DNA of 64,000 nucleotides from Demequina iriomotensis (GCF_000971395.1 NZ_BBME01000010.1:248001-312000), one strand, 5' to 3'. Numbered from the stretch's first letter, positions 1 to 8,927 are shown. Notes: a model not told the origin generated them from the sequence alone. Numbers and translations are program-made.

Positions 1-145
1 CATGGAGTCCGAGGACACGATGATGGAGGACGACTCCACCATGGAATCCGACGACGAGATGATGGAGGAGGACGACTCGATGATGTCCGAGTCGCCCGAC
101 GCCATGATGTCGGAGGACGACGAGATGATGGAGGACGAGGGCTGA
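1..145 (+). CDS. C-terminal end of an acidic Met/Asp/Glu-rich protein (partial)
   Basis: The reading frame is open from the window edge to a TGA at 143-145, so only about 48 C-terminal residues are present. They are almost entirely Met, Asp, Glu and Ser, with repeated MM-E/S-(E)DD blocks. No fold can be assigned from this tail. In actinobacteria a SigK-type sigma factor and its anti-sigma factor often follow a secreted fasciclin-domain (MPT70/83-like) protein, and the next two genes are such a pair, so that identity is a guess from context. The Met-rich tail could bind soft metals such as Cu(I). The 3' end is certain; the identity is not. Confidence 0.6.
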   Translation, partial: MESEDTMMEDDSTMESDDEMMEEDDSMMSESPDAMMSEDDEMMEDEG

Positions 146-162
146 TCGCCCGGTGAGGGACG

Positions 163-819
163 ATGCGGGGGGACGGCATGAGCGCGCAGCGGCGTGAGCG
201 GGGGCTTCGGGCGGTGCCCGGCGGCTCCGACGCCGTCGGCGCGCCCGCGAGCCGGCCGGGCCAGGACGCCGCGCGTCTCGCGGACCTCCTCGTGCGATCC
301 GGTCGCGGCGACGCGGCCGCGTTCGAGGAGCTCTACGACGCGCTCGCCGGAACGGTCCACGGGCTCGCCCACCGCATCGTCCGCGATCCCCACCTGGCGG
401 AGGACGTCGCTCAGGAGGCGCTGGTCGAGGTGTGGCGCGTCGCCGCGCGCTACCGCCCCGATCAGGGCTCGGCGCGCGCATGGGTGATGACCATCGCCCA
501 CCGCCGTGCCGTGGACCGGGTGCGCTCCGAGCAGTCCCACGCCGATCGCCTGCTCACGCACGGCGCGCGGCACTCCGGCGAGGTCGAGCACCCCGAGCAG
601 GTGGTGGACACGATGGACGCCCAGTGGCGGGCGGCGCGCGTGCGGCGCGGCCTCGCCGCCCTCACCCCGCTCCAGCGCGAGGCGCTCGAGCTCACCTACT
701 ACAAGGGCTACACGAACCGGCAGCTGGCCGAGTCTCTCGGCATCCCGCTCGGCACGGCGAAGGCGAGGATCCGGGATGCGATGATCCGTCTGCGGGACGG
801 CTGGGAGGTGGCGCGATGA
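163..819 (+). CDS. sigK: ECF RNA polymerase sigma factor, SigK-like
   Basis: Extracytoplasmic-function sigma-70 factor of 218 residues. Region 2 lies at about residues 43-125 (core recognition, -10 melting; ends IAHRRAVDRVRSE). Region 4 is at about 165-214, with the helix-turn-helix NRQLAESLGIPLGTAKARI contacting -35 elements. There is no long C-terminal domain, as expected for the SigK type. A second ATG at 178 has a G-rich stretch upstream and could be the true start; 163 has GAGG five bases upstream. The stop overlaps the next start (ATGA), so it is translationally coupled to its anti-sigma factor. SigK regulons in mycobacteria control exported proteins; the targets here are unknown. The gene start region contains one copy of the GGACGATGCGG repeat. 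Confidence 0.9.
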   Translation: MRGDGMSAQRRERGLRAVPGGSDAVGAPASRPGQDAARLADLLVRSGRGDAAAFEELYDALAGTVHGLAHRIVRDPHLAEDVAQEALVEVWRVAARYRPDQGSARAWVMTIAHRRAVDRVRSEQSHADRLLTHGARHSGEVEHPEQVVDTMDAQWRAARVRRGLAALTPLQREALELTYYKGYTNRQLAESLGIPLGTAKARIRDAMIRLRDGWEVAR

Positions 820-1580
820 GCGAGAACGTGCACGCCCTCATCGGCGCGTACGCGGTGGACGCGGTGACGCCCGCCGAGCGCGACGAGTTCGAGTCGCACC
901 TGGGCGCGTGCGAGGACTGCGCCGTCGAGCTCGCCGGCCTGCAGGAGGCCACGGCGGTCCTCGCCGAGGCCGAGGCGAGCGCGCCTCCGGCCACCCTCAA
1001 GGCACGCGTGATGGCCGACATCGCCCGCACCCCGCAGGCCGCCCCCCCCACCCGGGACGACCGCGACGCCGCAGGACCCATGCCCGCCGAGGGGGCATCG
1101 GCCGCGTCGGCGACCGCCGCATCGTCCCGTCGCCGACTGTGGCCGCGGCTCACGCTCGCGGCGGCGAGCGTCGCGGTGCTCGCGGTCGGAGGCCTGGTGG
1201 GATCGTCGCTGGTGCAGCAGCGCCAGGAGGAGCTCGCGCTCGAGAAGGACGTGATGATGGTGACGAGCGCGCCCGATGCGCACTCGATGGACCTGGGCCT
1301 CGGCGCGGCTCACCTGGTGATGAGCGACAAGATGTCCTCCGTGGTCGCGATGGGCGAGGACTGCCCCGAGCCCGAGGCGGGCATGGAGTACCAGCTGTGG
1401 GTGGTGATGGCGGACGGCTCCAAGCACGCCGGGCCGACGTTCGCGCCGGAGCCCGACGGCAGCTTCATGACCATGATGGAGATGGACATGGAGGGCGCCA
1501 CGGCCTTCGTGGTGACCGAGGAGCCCATGGGCGGCTCGGAGCAGCCGACCACCGACATGGTCGCCGTCGTCGAGCTGTAG
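816..1580 (+). CDS. rskA: Anti-sigma factor, RskA-like membrane protein
   Basis: Predicted membrane-bound regulator of the upstream sigma factor, 254 residues. The cytoplasmic N-terminus has the zinc anti-sigma motif H28-x3-C32-x2-C35. One membrane segment is at about 111-132. The extracytoplasmic domain (133-254) matches the RskA C-terminal domain in layout (YQLWVV.ADG repeats). RskA-type proteins are cleaved by regulated proteolysis to release SigK. The outer domain is unusually rich in Met, with clusters MTMMEMDME and MSDKM, matching the Met-rich tail at the window start. That suggests, but does not prove, metal or oxidant sensing. ATGA overlap with the sigma gene fixes the start. Confidence 0.88.
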   Translation: MSENVHALIGAYAVDAVTPAERDEFESHLGACEDCAVELAGLQEATAVLAEAEASAPPATLKARVMADIARTPQAAPPTRDDRDAAGPMPAEGASAASATAASSRRRLWPRLTLAAASVAVLAVGGLVGSSLVQQRQEELALEKDVMMVTSAPDAHSMDLGLGAAHLVMSDKMSSVVAMGEDCPEPEAGMEYQLWVVMADGSKHAGPTFAPEPDGSFMTMMEMDMEGATAFVVTEEPMGGSEQPTTDMVAVVEL

Positions 1581-1583
1581 GGG

Positions 1584-3284
1584 TCAGTCGTCGCCGTCGG
1601 GGTGGTCGGCGCGCAATTGCAGGGAGATCTGCTCGGCGTCGAGGATCCGCAGCGCGTCGCCCAGGGCCTCGGAGCCGAACGTCCCCACGGACCGCGCCTC
1701 GAGCAGCCGGGTGCGCTGGGCCTCGATGATCGCGAGGCGCAGGTCGTAGAAGCGGATGCCGTGGTGGACGGTCTCCTGGTCCTCGGCGCGCGCGTGGGCC
1801 ATCGCGCGCTGGACCGCCTCGACCACGGCGGGCTCGTACTCGCGCCCCTCCGGGTCCCGCAGCTGCGAGTCCGCGAGCACGGCGTCGGCGGTCCCCGCGA
1901 GCAGGTCGCGCAGCTCGGCGCGCTCGCGCTCGTCGTGCACCGACTCCCCGGCGACGCCCAGCCGGCGCGTGAGCCACGGCAGCGTCGCACCTTGTGACAT
2001 CAGGGAGCCGACGGCGACCACGAACGCGATGAGCACCAGGGTCGAGCGCATCGGCGTGTCCGAGGGCAGCGACTGCGCCGCCGCGACCGTGATGGCCCCG
2101 CGCATGCCCGCCCACACCAGAACGCCGCCCTCGCGCCAGCCGAGCGGCCGGTTCTCGAGGTAGTCGGCGTACGCCGAGTGCTGCTCGACGCGCCGCGCCG
2201 CCGCCTCGCGATGCGCGGGATCGGGATGCGCCTCGGCGCGCTCGGCGAGCCCCTCGACACGCTCGTGACGCGCGCGCACGCGCCGCGCCCGCCGCGACGC
2301 CGCCATGACCACGGGCGCGATGTACGCGATGCGGATGAGCAGCGCGAGCACGAGCGCCGCCACGCCGAGCCCCACGGCCTTCCACACCGAGCCGTGCGTC
2401 TCCTCGACGTCGGTGACCAGGGTCACCACCTCGAGGCCGAGGAGCAGGAACACCACGCCCTCGAGCAGCAGCTCCGCGGTGCGCCAGTTGGCGCGCTCCG
2501 AGATGCGGTCGGCCGGCCGCAGGTACAGCGGGGCGCGGTAGCCGGTCACCAGGCCCGCGACCACGGCGGCGACCAGGCCCGAGGCCCCGAGGAGCTCCGC
2601 GGGCACGGCGGCGGCGAAGGGCGCGACGAAGCTGATCGCGGTGCTGTTCGCGGCGCCCGGGACCCAGCGCCGGAGGCGCACGTTGAGCTCGCCGGTCACG
2701 AGCCCCACCGCGACCGCGATCACCACCGCGGAGCCGAAGTCCCAGGCGGCCTCGCCCAGCGTCATGGTGGCGCCGACCGCGGCCACCGCGGTGCGCATCG
2801 TCACCAGCGCCGTCGCGTCGTTGAACATCGACTCGGCCTCGAGCACCGTGACGATGCGCGGGCTCACCCCCATCTTGCGGATGATCTGCACCGCGACCGC
2901 GTCGGTGGGGCTCACCACCGCGCCCAGCGCGATGCCGAGCGCGAGCCCGATGCCAGGGATGAGCGCCATGAAGAACAGCCCCATGAGCACGGCGCTGAGC
3001 AGCACGAGCACCACCGACAGGCTCGAGATCGCGCGGAAGTCCCGGCGGAACTCGGTCGAGGGCAGGTTGACCGCCGCGGAGTACAGCAGCGGCGGGATGA
3101 TGCCCAGCAGGATGAACTCGGACTCGACCTCGATCTCCGGCATGCCGGGGATGAGGCTCACCACCACGCCGAGCGACACGAGCAGCAGGGGCGCCGCGAC
3201 ACCCACGCGCGGCGCGATCGAGTGGATCGCGACGATCGCGATGACCGCGACCACCGCGATGAGCAGCACCTCGTCCAACAGCAC
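1584..3284 (-). CDS. Na+/H+ antiporter, CPA1 family
   Basis: Monovalent cation/proton antiporter of the plasma membrane, 566 residues, homologous to NhaP/NHE exchangers. About 12 hydrophobic segments fill the first 430 residues. The motif GAVVSPTDAVAVQII, typical of the Na_H_exchanger core, is present, and a charged cytoplasmic tail of about 150 residues follows. The GTG at 3284 is chosen because AGGGAGG stands six bases upstream; an in-frame TTG at 3329 lacks a ribosome site. The gene is monocistronic and convergent with the anti-sigma gene, ending 3 bases from it. Likely role: pH and Na+ homeostasis. Ion preference cannot be read from sequence. Confidence 0.88.
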   Translation of the reverse strand: MLLDEVLLIAVVAVIAIVAIHSIAPRVGVAAPLLLVSLGVVVSLIPGMPEIEVESEFILLGIIPPLLYSAAVNLPSTEFRRDFRAISSLSVVLVLLSAVLMGLFFMALIPGIGLALGIALGAVVSPTDAVAVQIIRKMGVSPRIVTVLEAESMFNDATALVTMRTAVAAVGATMTLGEAAWDFGSAVVIAVAVGLVTGELNVRLRRWVPGAANSTAISFVAPFAAAVPAELLGASGLVAAVVAGLVTGYRAPLYLRPADRISERANWRTAELLLEGVVFLLLGLEVVTLVTDVEETHGSVWKAVGLGVAALVLALLIRIAYIAPVVMAASRRARRVRARHERVEGLAERAEAHPDPAHREAAARRVEQHSAYADYLENRPLGWREGGVLVWAGMRGAITVAAAQSLPSDTPMRSTLVLIAFVVAVGSLMSQGATLPWLTRRLGVAGESVHDERERAELRDLLAGTADAVLADSQLRDPEGREYEPAVVEAVQRAMAHARAEDQETVHHGIRFYDLRLAIIEAQRTRLLEARSVGTFGSEALGDALRILDAEQISLQLRADHPDGDD

Positions 3285-3403
3285 GGGCGACCTCCCTGGA
3301 ACGGGCCAGCATCGGATGCCCTCAGCCAACCACCCCGGGGCCGTGCCGCGCGAGCGACGCGGCCAGCGGTCGCGCCGACAGGCTCGCAGCGAGAGGATGA
3401 GTC

Positions 3404-3997
3404 ATGGCCGAGATTCTTCTGTTCCACCATGCGAAGGGGCTCACCGAGGGGCTCCAGTCCTTCGCCGACCGCCTCCGCGCGAACGGCCACACCGTCCACT
3501 GCCCGGACTGCTACGCGGGCGCCACGTTCGACAACATCGACGAGGGCGTCGCGTACGCCCAGCGCATCGGGCACGATGCGCTGCAGGAGGCCGCGCACAG
3601 CGCCGCGCGCCGCCACCGCGAGGCCGACGTGGTGATCGGCTACTCCCTCGGCGCGATGCAGGCCCAGCTCCTCGCGCAGGACCGCCGCCGCTTCCGCGCG
3701 TGCCTGCTGGTCGGCGGGGCTCTCCCGCCTGCCGCGCTCGGGGGCGTGTGGCGCCACGAGGTCGCGCTGCAGATTCACGTCGCCGACCCGGACGAGTGGG
3801 TCGAGCCGGACGAGATCGACGCCCTGCTCTATCACGCACCCCACGCGCGCATCTTCCGCTACGCGGGCAAGAGCCACCTGTTCATGGACTCGTCGCTGCC
3901 CGACTACGACGCCGACGCGGCGGACCGCTTCGAGGAGCGCGCCACGGCCTGGCTCGCGGAGCTCGACGAGCACCAGCGCTCGCGCCAGATGGCGTGA
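3404..3997 (+). CDS. Dienelactone hydrolase family protein
   Basis: Small cytosolic alpha/beta-hydrolase of 197 residues. The nucleophile elbow GYSLGAMQ places Ser81. The acid is probably Asp128 (VADPDEW), and the histidine is H158 in the GKSHLF segment near the C-terminus. True dienelactone hydrolases use Cys as nucleophile; the Ser here is the common variant in this broad family, so the substrate is unknown. GAGAGGATG lies just upstream of the start. It is divergent from the antiporter gene and convergent with the next gene. Confidence 0.82.
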   Translation: MAEILLFHHAKGLTEGLQSFADRLRANGHTVHCPDCYAGATFDNIDEGVAYAQRIGHDALQEAAHSAARRHREADVVIGYSLGAMQAQLLAQDRRRFRACLLVGGALPPAALGGVWRHEVALQIHVADPDEWVEPDEIDALLYHAPHARIFRYAGKSHLFMDSSLPDYDADAADRFEERATAWLAELDEHQRSRQMA

Positions 3998-4021
3998 GAC
4001 CGGCGGGCGCCGCGCGGCAGG

Positions 4022-4792
4022 TCAGGCCGTCCGCAGCCGCCGCTTGATGCGCTCGAGCGCGTCCTCGATGACCGCCTCGTGCTCGGCGCGCGTGCGCATG
4101 CGGCGCGGCGGCTCGTCCCAGGACGCGGCGTCCGCATCGTCCCGACGCGGCGGCCACGGCAGCCATCGCTCGCCGTGACGCTCGCGCTGGCTCTGCTTGA
4201 GGGCCTCGATGCGCTCCTTGCCGGCGGCGTGGCGCGGCTGGCGGTTGTAGCTCGCGCCGTCCGCTCCCCCGATGGTGATCTCGATGCCGTCGGTCCAGGA
4301 GTACCGCTCCTGGTAGTAACCGTCGACCACGGAGAAGACCAGCCGCTCGAGCTCCTCGGCGCTGGCCTCGAGCGACTCGTCGCACGCGTCGCAGCCGCAG
4401 TCGGGGGCGCGCTCGAGGCCCGCGGCGCCCATGGCGACCACGACGCTGGGGAAGCTGGTCTCGGCGATCACGAGCGGCGCCGACGCATCGTGCCGCGGCA
4501 GCAGGGTGGTCGCGCGGACGATGCGGAGGTCGCCGTGCTCGAACCGGCGCAGGGCCTCGGGGGCGTCGCCGGGCAGGCCCTCGGTGCGCCGCACGTCGAC
4601 GTCGTAGGTCGCCTCGAGATGGGCGATGAGCGCCTCGGCCACGTCGATGAGCGGGGCGAAACGCTCGGGGTGGCGGGTCCGCGAGTAGGTACGCTCGGGC
4701 GGCCCGTCGTCCCCCCAGCGGGAGCCGTACGGGATCGGGTGGCCGTCCACGTCCGTGAAGACGAGCTGCGGCAGCGCGGGCCTGTCGTACAC
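4022..4792 (-). CDS. DUF6226-like protein of unknown function
   Basis: A 256-residue soluble protein. The N-terminus (YDRPALPQLVFTD, then PYGSRWG) resembles the actinobacterial DUF6226 family, which has no known role. A CGCDACDE segment in the middle could bind metal. The C-terminus is basic and rich in Arg. I chose the GTG at 4792 because AAGGTGG lies five bases upstream; an upstream GTG at 4801 has none. It lies 20 bases downstream of the deacylase gene on the same strand and may be co-transcribed with it. The family name is from memory of the N-terminal pattern and is moderately sure. Confidence 0.65.
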   Translation of the reverse strand: MYDRPALPQLVFTDVDGHPIPYGSRWGDDGPPERTYSRTRHPERFAPLIDVAEALIAHLEATYDVDVRRTEGLPGDAPEALRRFEHGDLRIVRATTLLPRHDASAPLVIAETSFPSVVVAMGAAGLERAPDCGCDACDESLEASAEELERLVFSVVDGYYQERYSWTDGIEITIGGADGASYNRQPRHAAGKERIEALKQSQRERHGERWLPWPPRRDDADAASWDEPPRRMRTRAEHEAVIEDALERIKRRLRTA

Positions 4793-4812
4793 GTGCGCCA
4801 CCTTACAAGGGC

Positions 4813-5322
4813 TCAGGCGCCGCGGGGCGCGAGCGGCTCGGTGACGTCGGCGATTCGCGCGTCGAGCACCTCGACCAGCTGCTGCGTGTCGACGGTCGCC
4901 GCGACGCCGTGCGCGCCGGCGCCGATCGACACGGGCCCCTCGCGGGAGACGATGAGGGCGTCCGCGATGACGGGCCACGGCCGGCCGGTCGCGGGATCGG
5001 GGTGCGCGCCGAACGGGGTGATGGTGCCGCGCTCGTAGCCGGTGACGTCGCGCGCACCGTCCTTGTCGGGCATGGAGATGCGGTTGACCCCCAGCAGCGC
5101 GCGTAGCTTGGGCCAGCTGATCTCGCGGTCGCCGGGCACGAGCACGAAGAGGTACTCCCCCTCGGCGCGCCGCACCACGAGGGTCTTGAGGATCTGGCGC
5201 GGGTCGAGCCCGCGCGCGGCGGCGGCCTCCTCGAGCGAGCGCACCGGTCCGTGCACGGTGATCTCGACGTCGATGCCGGTGTCCGCGAGCGCCCGGGTCG
5301 CGGGCGTGTCGGGGGCGTCCAT
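4813..5322 (-). CDS. YbaK/EbsC-type aminoacyl-tRNA deacylase
   Basis: A 169-residue protein of the YbaK/ProX fold, which hydrolyses mischarged aminoacyl-tRNA (Cys- or Ala-tRNAPro in characterised members). Visible family features are ILKTLVVRR with its conserved Lys, the strand LFVLVPGDREISWPKL, the glycine-rich GYERGTITPFG loop and ALIVSREGPVSIGAGAHG. Length matches free-standing YbaK proteins. The start codon shares one base with the stop of the upstream gene (TGATG), so the two are translationally coupled. The exact tRNA substrate cannot be told. Confidence 0.85.
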   Translation of the reverse strand: MDAPDTPATRALADTGIDVEITVHGPVRSLEEAAAARGLDPRQILKTLVVRRAEGEYLFVLVPGDREISWPKLRALLGVNRISMPDKDGARDVTGYERGTITPFGAHPDPATGRPWPVIADALIVSREGPVSIGAGAHGVAATVDTQQLVEVLDARIADVTEPLAPRGA

Positions 5323-5783
5323 CACTCGCCCAGGTAGCGGGTGCCGGTGGCGTCCGGGCCGTGAGGCGAGACGAAGGCGAGCCGCGCGATGCCGCGGACC
5401 GCGGCGACGAACCACTCCGCGATCATCTCGTCCGCCTCGCCCTCGACGCCCGAGAACGCCACGACCATGCCGTGGCGGACCACGCCGCCCGGGTACACGA
5501 TGTCGCCCGCGGTGTAGAGGTGCGGGACGTCCATCCGCACGCGCGACGTGTCGTACCCGGTCCGTTCGGCGACCTTGGCCTTCGCGACGGCGTACCCGTA
5601 GGTCTTGTCCTCGGTCTCGCCGATGCTGCCCGACCACAGCAGCGTGCCCGGCCGCGCGGGATCCATCACCACGAGGTCGCCGGCCGCGCCGCGGATGACG
5701 CCCTGCTCGGCGGCGCGCTCGATCGCGGGCCTCACCAGGTCCCAGGCCTGGGCGCACAGCTCGGGTGTCAGTCCGGTGAACAT
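5322..5783 (-). CDS. Possible GlcG/HbpS-like (heme-binding family) protein
   Basis: A 153-residue soluble protein coupled to the YbaK-type gene by a one-base stop/start overlap. It has a central segment with regularly placed Ala and Lys (YGYAVAKAKVAERTGYDTS), then a Gly-rich strand (YPGGVVRHGMVVAFSGVEGE) and a C-terminal helix. This recalls the GlcG/HbpS fold, but the match is weak and the usual motifs are diverged. The ATG at 5783 is preferred over 5810 because AGGAAGGA lies five bases upstream. Function unknown. Confidence 0.6.
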   Translation of the reverse strand: MFTGLTPELCAQAWDLVRPAIERAAEQGVIRGAAGDLVVMDPARPGTLLWSGSIGETEDKTYGYAVAKAKVAERTGYDTSRVRMDVPHLYTAGDIVYPGGVVRHGMVVAFSGVEGEADEMIAEWFVAAVRGIARLAFVSPHGPDATGTRYLGE

Positions 5784-5816
5784 GGGGATCCTTCCTCGCG
5801 GTGACCCCACGCTAGC

Positions 5817-6227
5817 TCAGCGGCTCATCGTGGCCTGGAACTCGAGCGCCTCGGGAGCGTTGTAGGTGAGCGCGACGGGCGGTTCGGGCGCGGGCGCGAA
5901 GTAGCCCTCGCCGAACTCGGAGGAGCCGAGCACCCCCGCCGTGCCCATCGCGAACGCCGGCGTGACGCTGCCGACGTACCAGTCGGCGAAGCCGCGCACC
6001 GCGTTGCCGAACGCCCCCGCCGTCAGCACCCACCACAGCGCGTACACGATCGCGACGCCCACGACCGCCTGGACCAGCATGTCGACCCACGCGACCCCGT
6101 TCCCCGTGGCCACCGCCGTGCGGGTGCGCACGGGCCACCGGAGCGCGCTCCAGGCGCGCGCCTCGGGCAGGAAGCCGCGGACCCGGCGGGTGCCCCACCC
6201 GGTGACGGAAATGTGTGGAACTGTCAC
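5817..6227 (-). CDS. Hypothetical single-pass membrane protein
   Basis: Encodes 136 residues with no recognised domain. A basic N-terminal half is followed by one clear membrane segment (MLVQAVVGVAIVYALWWVL). A second moderately hydrophobic stretch and a Pro/Glu-rich tail (APAPEPPVALTYNAPEALEFQ) follow. The GTG start at 6227 has GAGGGG about six bases upstream. The gene is divergent from the acetyltransferase gene and separated from it by a 196-base region that must hold both promoters. Real gene likely from start signal and codon bias; role unknown. Confidence 0.6.
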   Translation of the reverse strand: MTVPHISVTGWGTRRVRGFLPEARAWSALRWPVRTRTAVATGNGVAWVDMLVQAVVGVAIVYALWWVLTAGAFGNAVRGFADWYVGSVTPAFAMGTAGVLGSSEFGEGYFAPAPEPPVALTYNAPEALEFQATMSR

Positions 6228-6423
6228 GATTTACCCCTCTCCCAGTTCACTGGCTGGGCGCCCTTCCCGCAACCGGAGCGCGGTTACGGTTATTCCAATC
6301 TCAGGTAAAGACGTAGCCAACTTCGGAAACGTTGGGTCGTCCCGCCCGCCCCCGCGGGATCCTCCCCTTCCCCACGCTCGCGCGGCACGGCATGATCGGA
6401 GTGACGCGACGCGGAGGGGGCCG

Positions 6424-7005
6424 ATGACCGTGGACAAGGACGTGCGGGAGCAGCCGCCGGTGATCCCGTTGAGCGAGGCCCCCGGGGAGCGCGCCGCGTG
6501 GGGCAGGTCGCCCCTGGTGGTCGCCGCGTGGATGGCCGTGGAGTGGCTAGTGGTCACCAACGCGCTGCAGCCCTCGTCCCGCCTCCGGGTCGCCGCGCTG
6601 CGGGCGTTCGGCGCGCGCATCGGCGAGGGCGTGATCATCCGCCAGCGCACGCGCGTCAAGCTGCCGTGGAAGCTCGAGGTGGGCGATCACTGCTGGATCG
6701 GCGAGGGCGTGTGGATCCACAACCAGGACCAGGTGACGCTCGGGCACGATGCGGTGCTGTCGCAGGAGACGATGGTCACCACGGGCAGCCACGCCCACCG
6801 GCGCGACATGGCGCTCCTCACCCGTCCCGTGGTGATCGAGCCGGGCGCGTGGGTGACGTCGCGCTGCATCGTCACCGGGGGCGTGACGCTGGGCCGCTCG
6901 TGCCTGGTCTCCCCCGCGACCGTCGTGATGAAGGACGTGCCCGCGGGGCGCATCGTCGCCGGCAACCCGGCGCAGGACGTCGGGGAGCGATTCCCCGAGG
7001 CGTGA
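6424..7005 (+). CDS. WcaF-like hexapeptide-repeat acetyltransferase
   Basis: Putative O-acetyltransferase of 193 residues with a left-handed beta-helix. The repeats run from about residue 60 (IGEGVIIRQRTRVK, then VGDHCWIGEGVWIHNQDQV) to the C-terminal GRSCLVSPATVVMKDVPAG. The conserved His of the active site lies in GSHAHRRDM. This layout matches WcaF-type enzymes that acetylate exopolysaccharide sugars with acetyl-CoA. One hydrophobic helix near residues 30-45 may touch the membrane. GGAGGGGG stands just before the ATG. No polysaccharide cluster surrounds it, so its acceptor is unknown. Confidence 0.82.
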   Translation: MTVDKDVREQPPVIPLSEAPGERAAWGRSPLVVAAWMAVEWLVVTNALQPSSRLRVAALRAFGARIGEGVIIRQRTRVKLPWKLEVGDHCWIGEGVWIHNQDQVTLGHDAVLSQETMVTTGSHAHRRDMALLTRPVVIEPGAWVTSRCIVTGGVTLGRSCLVSPATVVMKDVPAGRIVAGNPAQDVGERFPEA

Positions 7006-7009
7006 CCCG

Positions 7010-8527
7010 CTACTCGGGCGTGTCCTGGTCCACCCAGTCGAGCGAGCGCGCGACGGCCTTCCCCCAGTTGCGGTACAGCCGCTCCGCCTCGATGCGCGGC
7101 ATGAGCGGTCCCCAGCGACCGTCCTCGTGCCAGTGGTCGCGCAGCTCCTCGAGGTCCCGCCAGAAGCCGACCGCGAGGCCCGCCGCGTAGGCCGCGCCCA
7201 GCGCGGTCGCCTCGGTCACGCGCGGGCGCACCACGTCGCAGCCCAGGACGTCGGCGAGCATCTGCAGCAGCAGCGCGTCCACCGCCATCCCGCCGTCGAC
7301 GTTGAGCGCACGCAGCGCGACCCCGGCGTCGGCCTCGCCGGCCTCGACCACGTCGCGGGTCTGGAAGGCCGTCGCCTCGAGCACGGCCCGCGCGAGGTGC
7401 GCCTTGGTGACGTACTGCGTGAGCCCCACGATCGTGCCGCGCGCGTCGGGCCGCCACAGCGGCGCGAACAGCCCCGAGAACGCGGGGACGATGTAGACGC
7501 CGCCGTTGTCGGGGACGGACGCGGCGAGCGCCTCGATGTCGCCCGACGCGTCGAGGATCCCGAGGTTGTCGCGCATCCACTGGACCAGGGCGCCCGTGAC
7601 CGCGATCGAGCCCTCGAGCGCGTAGGTGGGCGGCCCGTCGCCGAGCTTGAACGCCACCGTGGTGAGCAGCCCGTGCTCGCTGTGGACCACCTCCGCGCCG
7701 GTGTTGACCAGCAGGAAGGCGCCCGAGCCGAAGGTCCCCTTGGTCTCGCCCTCGTAGAAGGCCGCCTGGCCGAACATCGCCGCCTGCTGGTCGCCCAGGA
7801 TCCCGGCGATGGGCACGTCCCGCAGCAGCGAGTTCATGGGCGCGGTCCCGTAGACCTCGGAGCTGGTGCGGATCTCGGGCAGGAGCGCGCGCGGGATGCG
7901 GAAGGCCGCGAGCACCTCGTCGCTCCACTCGAGGGTGCGGATGTCCATGAGCAGCGTCCGCGAGGCGTTGGTGACGTCGGTGACGTGGAGGCCGCCCTCG
8001 ACCCCGCCCGTGAGGTTCCACACGAGCCACGTGTCCGGCGTGCCGAACGCGAGGTCGCCGGCCTCCGCGGCGGCACGGGCGCTCGGGACGTGGTCGAGGA
8101 TCCATGCGATCTTGCTCGCGCTGAAGTACGTCGCGAGCGGCAGCCCCGTGATGTCGCGGAAGCGGTCGACCCCGCCCTCGTCGGCGAGCGCGTCGATCTC
8201 CGGCTGGGTACGGGTGTCCTGCCACACGATCGCGGGGTGGACGGGCTGGCCCGTCCGCCGATCCCACACGATGGTCGTCTCACGCTGGTTCGCGATGCCC
8301 ACGGCCGCGAGGTCGAGGCGCGTGATGTTCGCCGAGGCGAAGGCCTCCGCGACCACGAGCCGGGTGTGCGCCCAGATCTCCAACGGATCGTGCTCGACCC
8401 AGCCGGCGCGCGGCAGCAGCTGCCGATGCTCGCGCTGCGCACTCGCGACCAGCCCCGCGTCATGATCGAAGACGATCGCGCGGGTCGAGGTGGTGCCCTG
8501 GTCGATGGCGAGGACGTAGCGCGTCAT
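7010..8527 (-). CDS. glpK: Glycerol kinase
   Basis: Phosphorylates glycerol to sn-glycerol-3-phosphate with ATP in the cytoplasm. At 505 residues it is the normal length for the FGGY family. The phosphate loop DQGTTSTRA is at residues 9-17. [17 protein letters not shown] (substrate site), [11 protein letters not shown] and the C-terminal ATP-site region [20 protein letters not shown] are all intact. No glpF or glpD is next to it. It ends four bases from the convergent acetyltransferase gene. The start has GAGG three bases upstream, slightly close. Confidence 0.96.
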   Translation of the reverse strand: MTRYVLAIDQGTTSTRAIVFDHDAGLVASAQREHRQLLPRAGWVEHDPLEIWAHTRLVVAEAFASANITRLDLAAVGIANQRETTIVWDRRTGQPVHPAIVWQDTRTQPEIDALADEGGVDRFRDITGLPLATYFSASKIAWILDHVPSARAAAEAGDLAFGTPDTWLVWNLTGGVEGGLHVTDVTNASRTLLMDIRTLEWSDEVLAAFRIPRALLPEIRTSSEVYGTAPMNSLLRDVPIAGILGDQQAAMFGQAAFYEGETKGTFGSGAFLLVNTGAEVVHSEHGLLTTVAFKLGDGPPTYALEGSIAVTGALVQWMRDNLGILDASGDIEALAASVPDNGGVYIVPAFSGLFAPLWRPDARGTIVGLTQYVTKAHLARAVLEATAFQTRDVVEAGEADAGVALRALNVDGGMAVDALLLQMLADVLGCDVVRPRVTEATALGAAYAAGLAVGFWRDLEELRDHWHEDGRWGPLMPRIEAERLYRNWGKAVARSLDWVDQDTPE

Positions 8528-8589
8528 GACCTCACGCTAGCCACTCGCGCACGGGCGCGCCGGGCGCGGCCGCGAATCGCCGCCGGGCG

Positions 8590-8805
8590 CTACCAGGAAC
8601 GTCGCGTCGGACGGTACGCGCGGTACACGCCGTAGCCCCACAGGGGAACGATGACGGCGAGGCCCAGCAGGAACTGGATCACGGAGGCGCTCCAGCCCGA
8701 GCCGTCGCGGAACATCCACACGACGTACGCGACCACGGCCAGCGCCACCACGGCCGCGAGGGTCGCGTCGATCGCGGACCTCGTGGTCTCCTTCATGCCC
8801 TTCAC
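8590..8805 (-). CDS. Small two-helix membrane protein
   Basis: About 71 residues with two membrane segments (ATLAAVVALAVVAYVVWMF and VIQFLLGLAVIVPLWGYGVY) separated by a short polar loop, and a basic C-terminus. No family recognised. A GTG at 8805 is chosen because AGGGGGA lies five bases upstream; ATG codons at 8796 and 8823 are alternatives. The upstream region 8882-8927 holds two short G/C-tract inverted repeats that may be operators. Confidence 0.6.
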   Translation of the reverse strand: MKGMKETTRSAIDATLAAVVALAVVAYVVWMFRDGSGWSASVIQFLLGLAVIVPLWGYGVYRAYRPTRRSW

Positions 8806-8881
8806 AACATCCCCCTGGATCATCACGGCGCTCGTCCGAGCCGCCTCCGTCAGCCTGTCGCGGGACCCGAGGAACGCCAAG

Positions 8882-8927
8882 CCCCCTCTTCTGGGGGTGC
8901 GCGCGCACGAACCCCCACAAATGGGGT
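8882..8927. promoter_or_regulatory. Paired CCCCC/GGGGG inverted repeats upstream of a small membrane protein
   Basis: Two inverted repeats sit about 30 bases apart: CCCCC-tcttct-GGGGG (8882-8897) and ACCCCC-acaaat-GGGGT (8911-8927). A GC-alternating stretch lies between. They lie 77-122 bases upstream of the gene ending at 8590, in a short gene-free interval. The even spacing, roughly three helical turns, suggests tandem operator half-sites, but no known regulator matches well. Low confidence. Confidence 0.3.
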
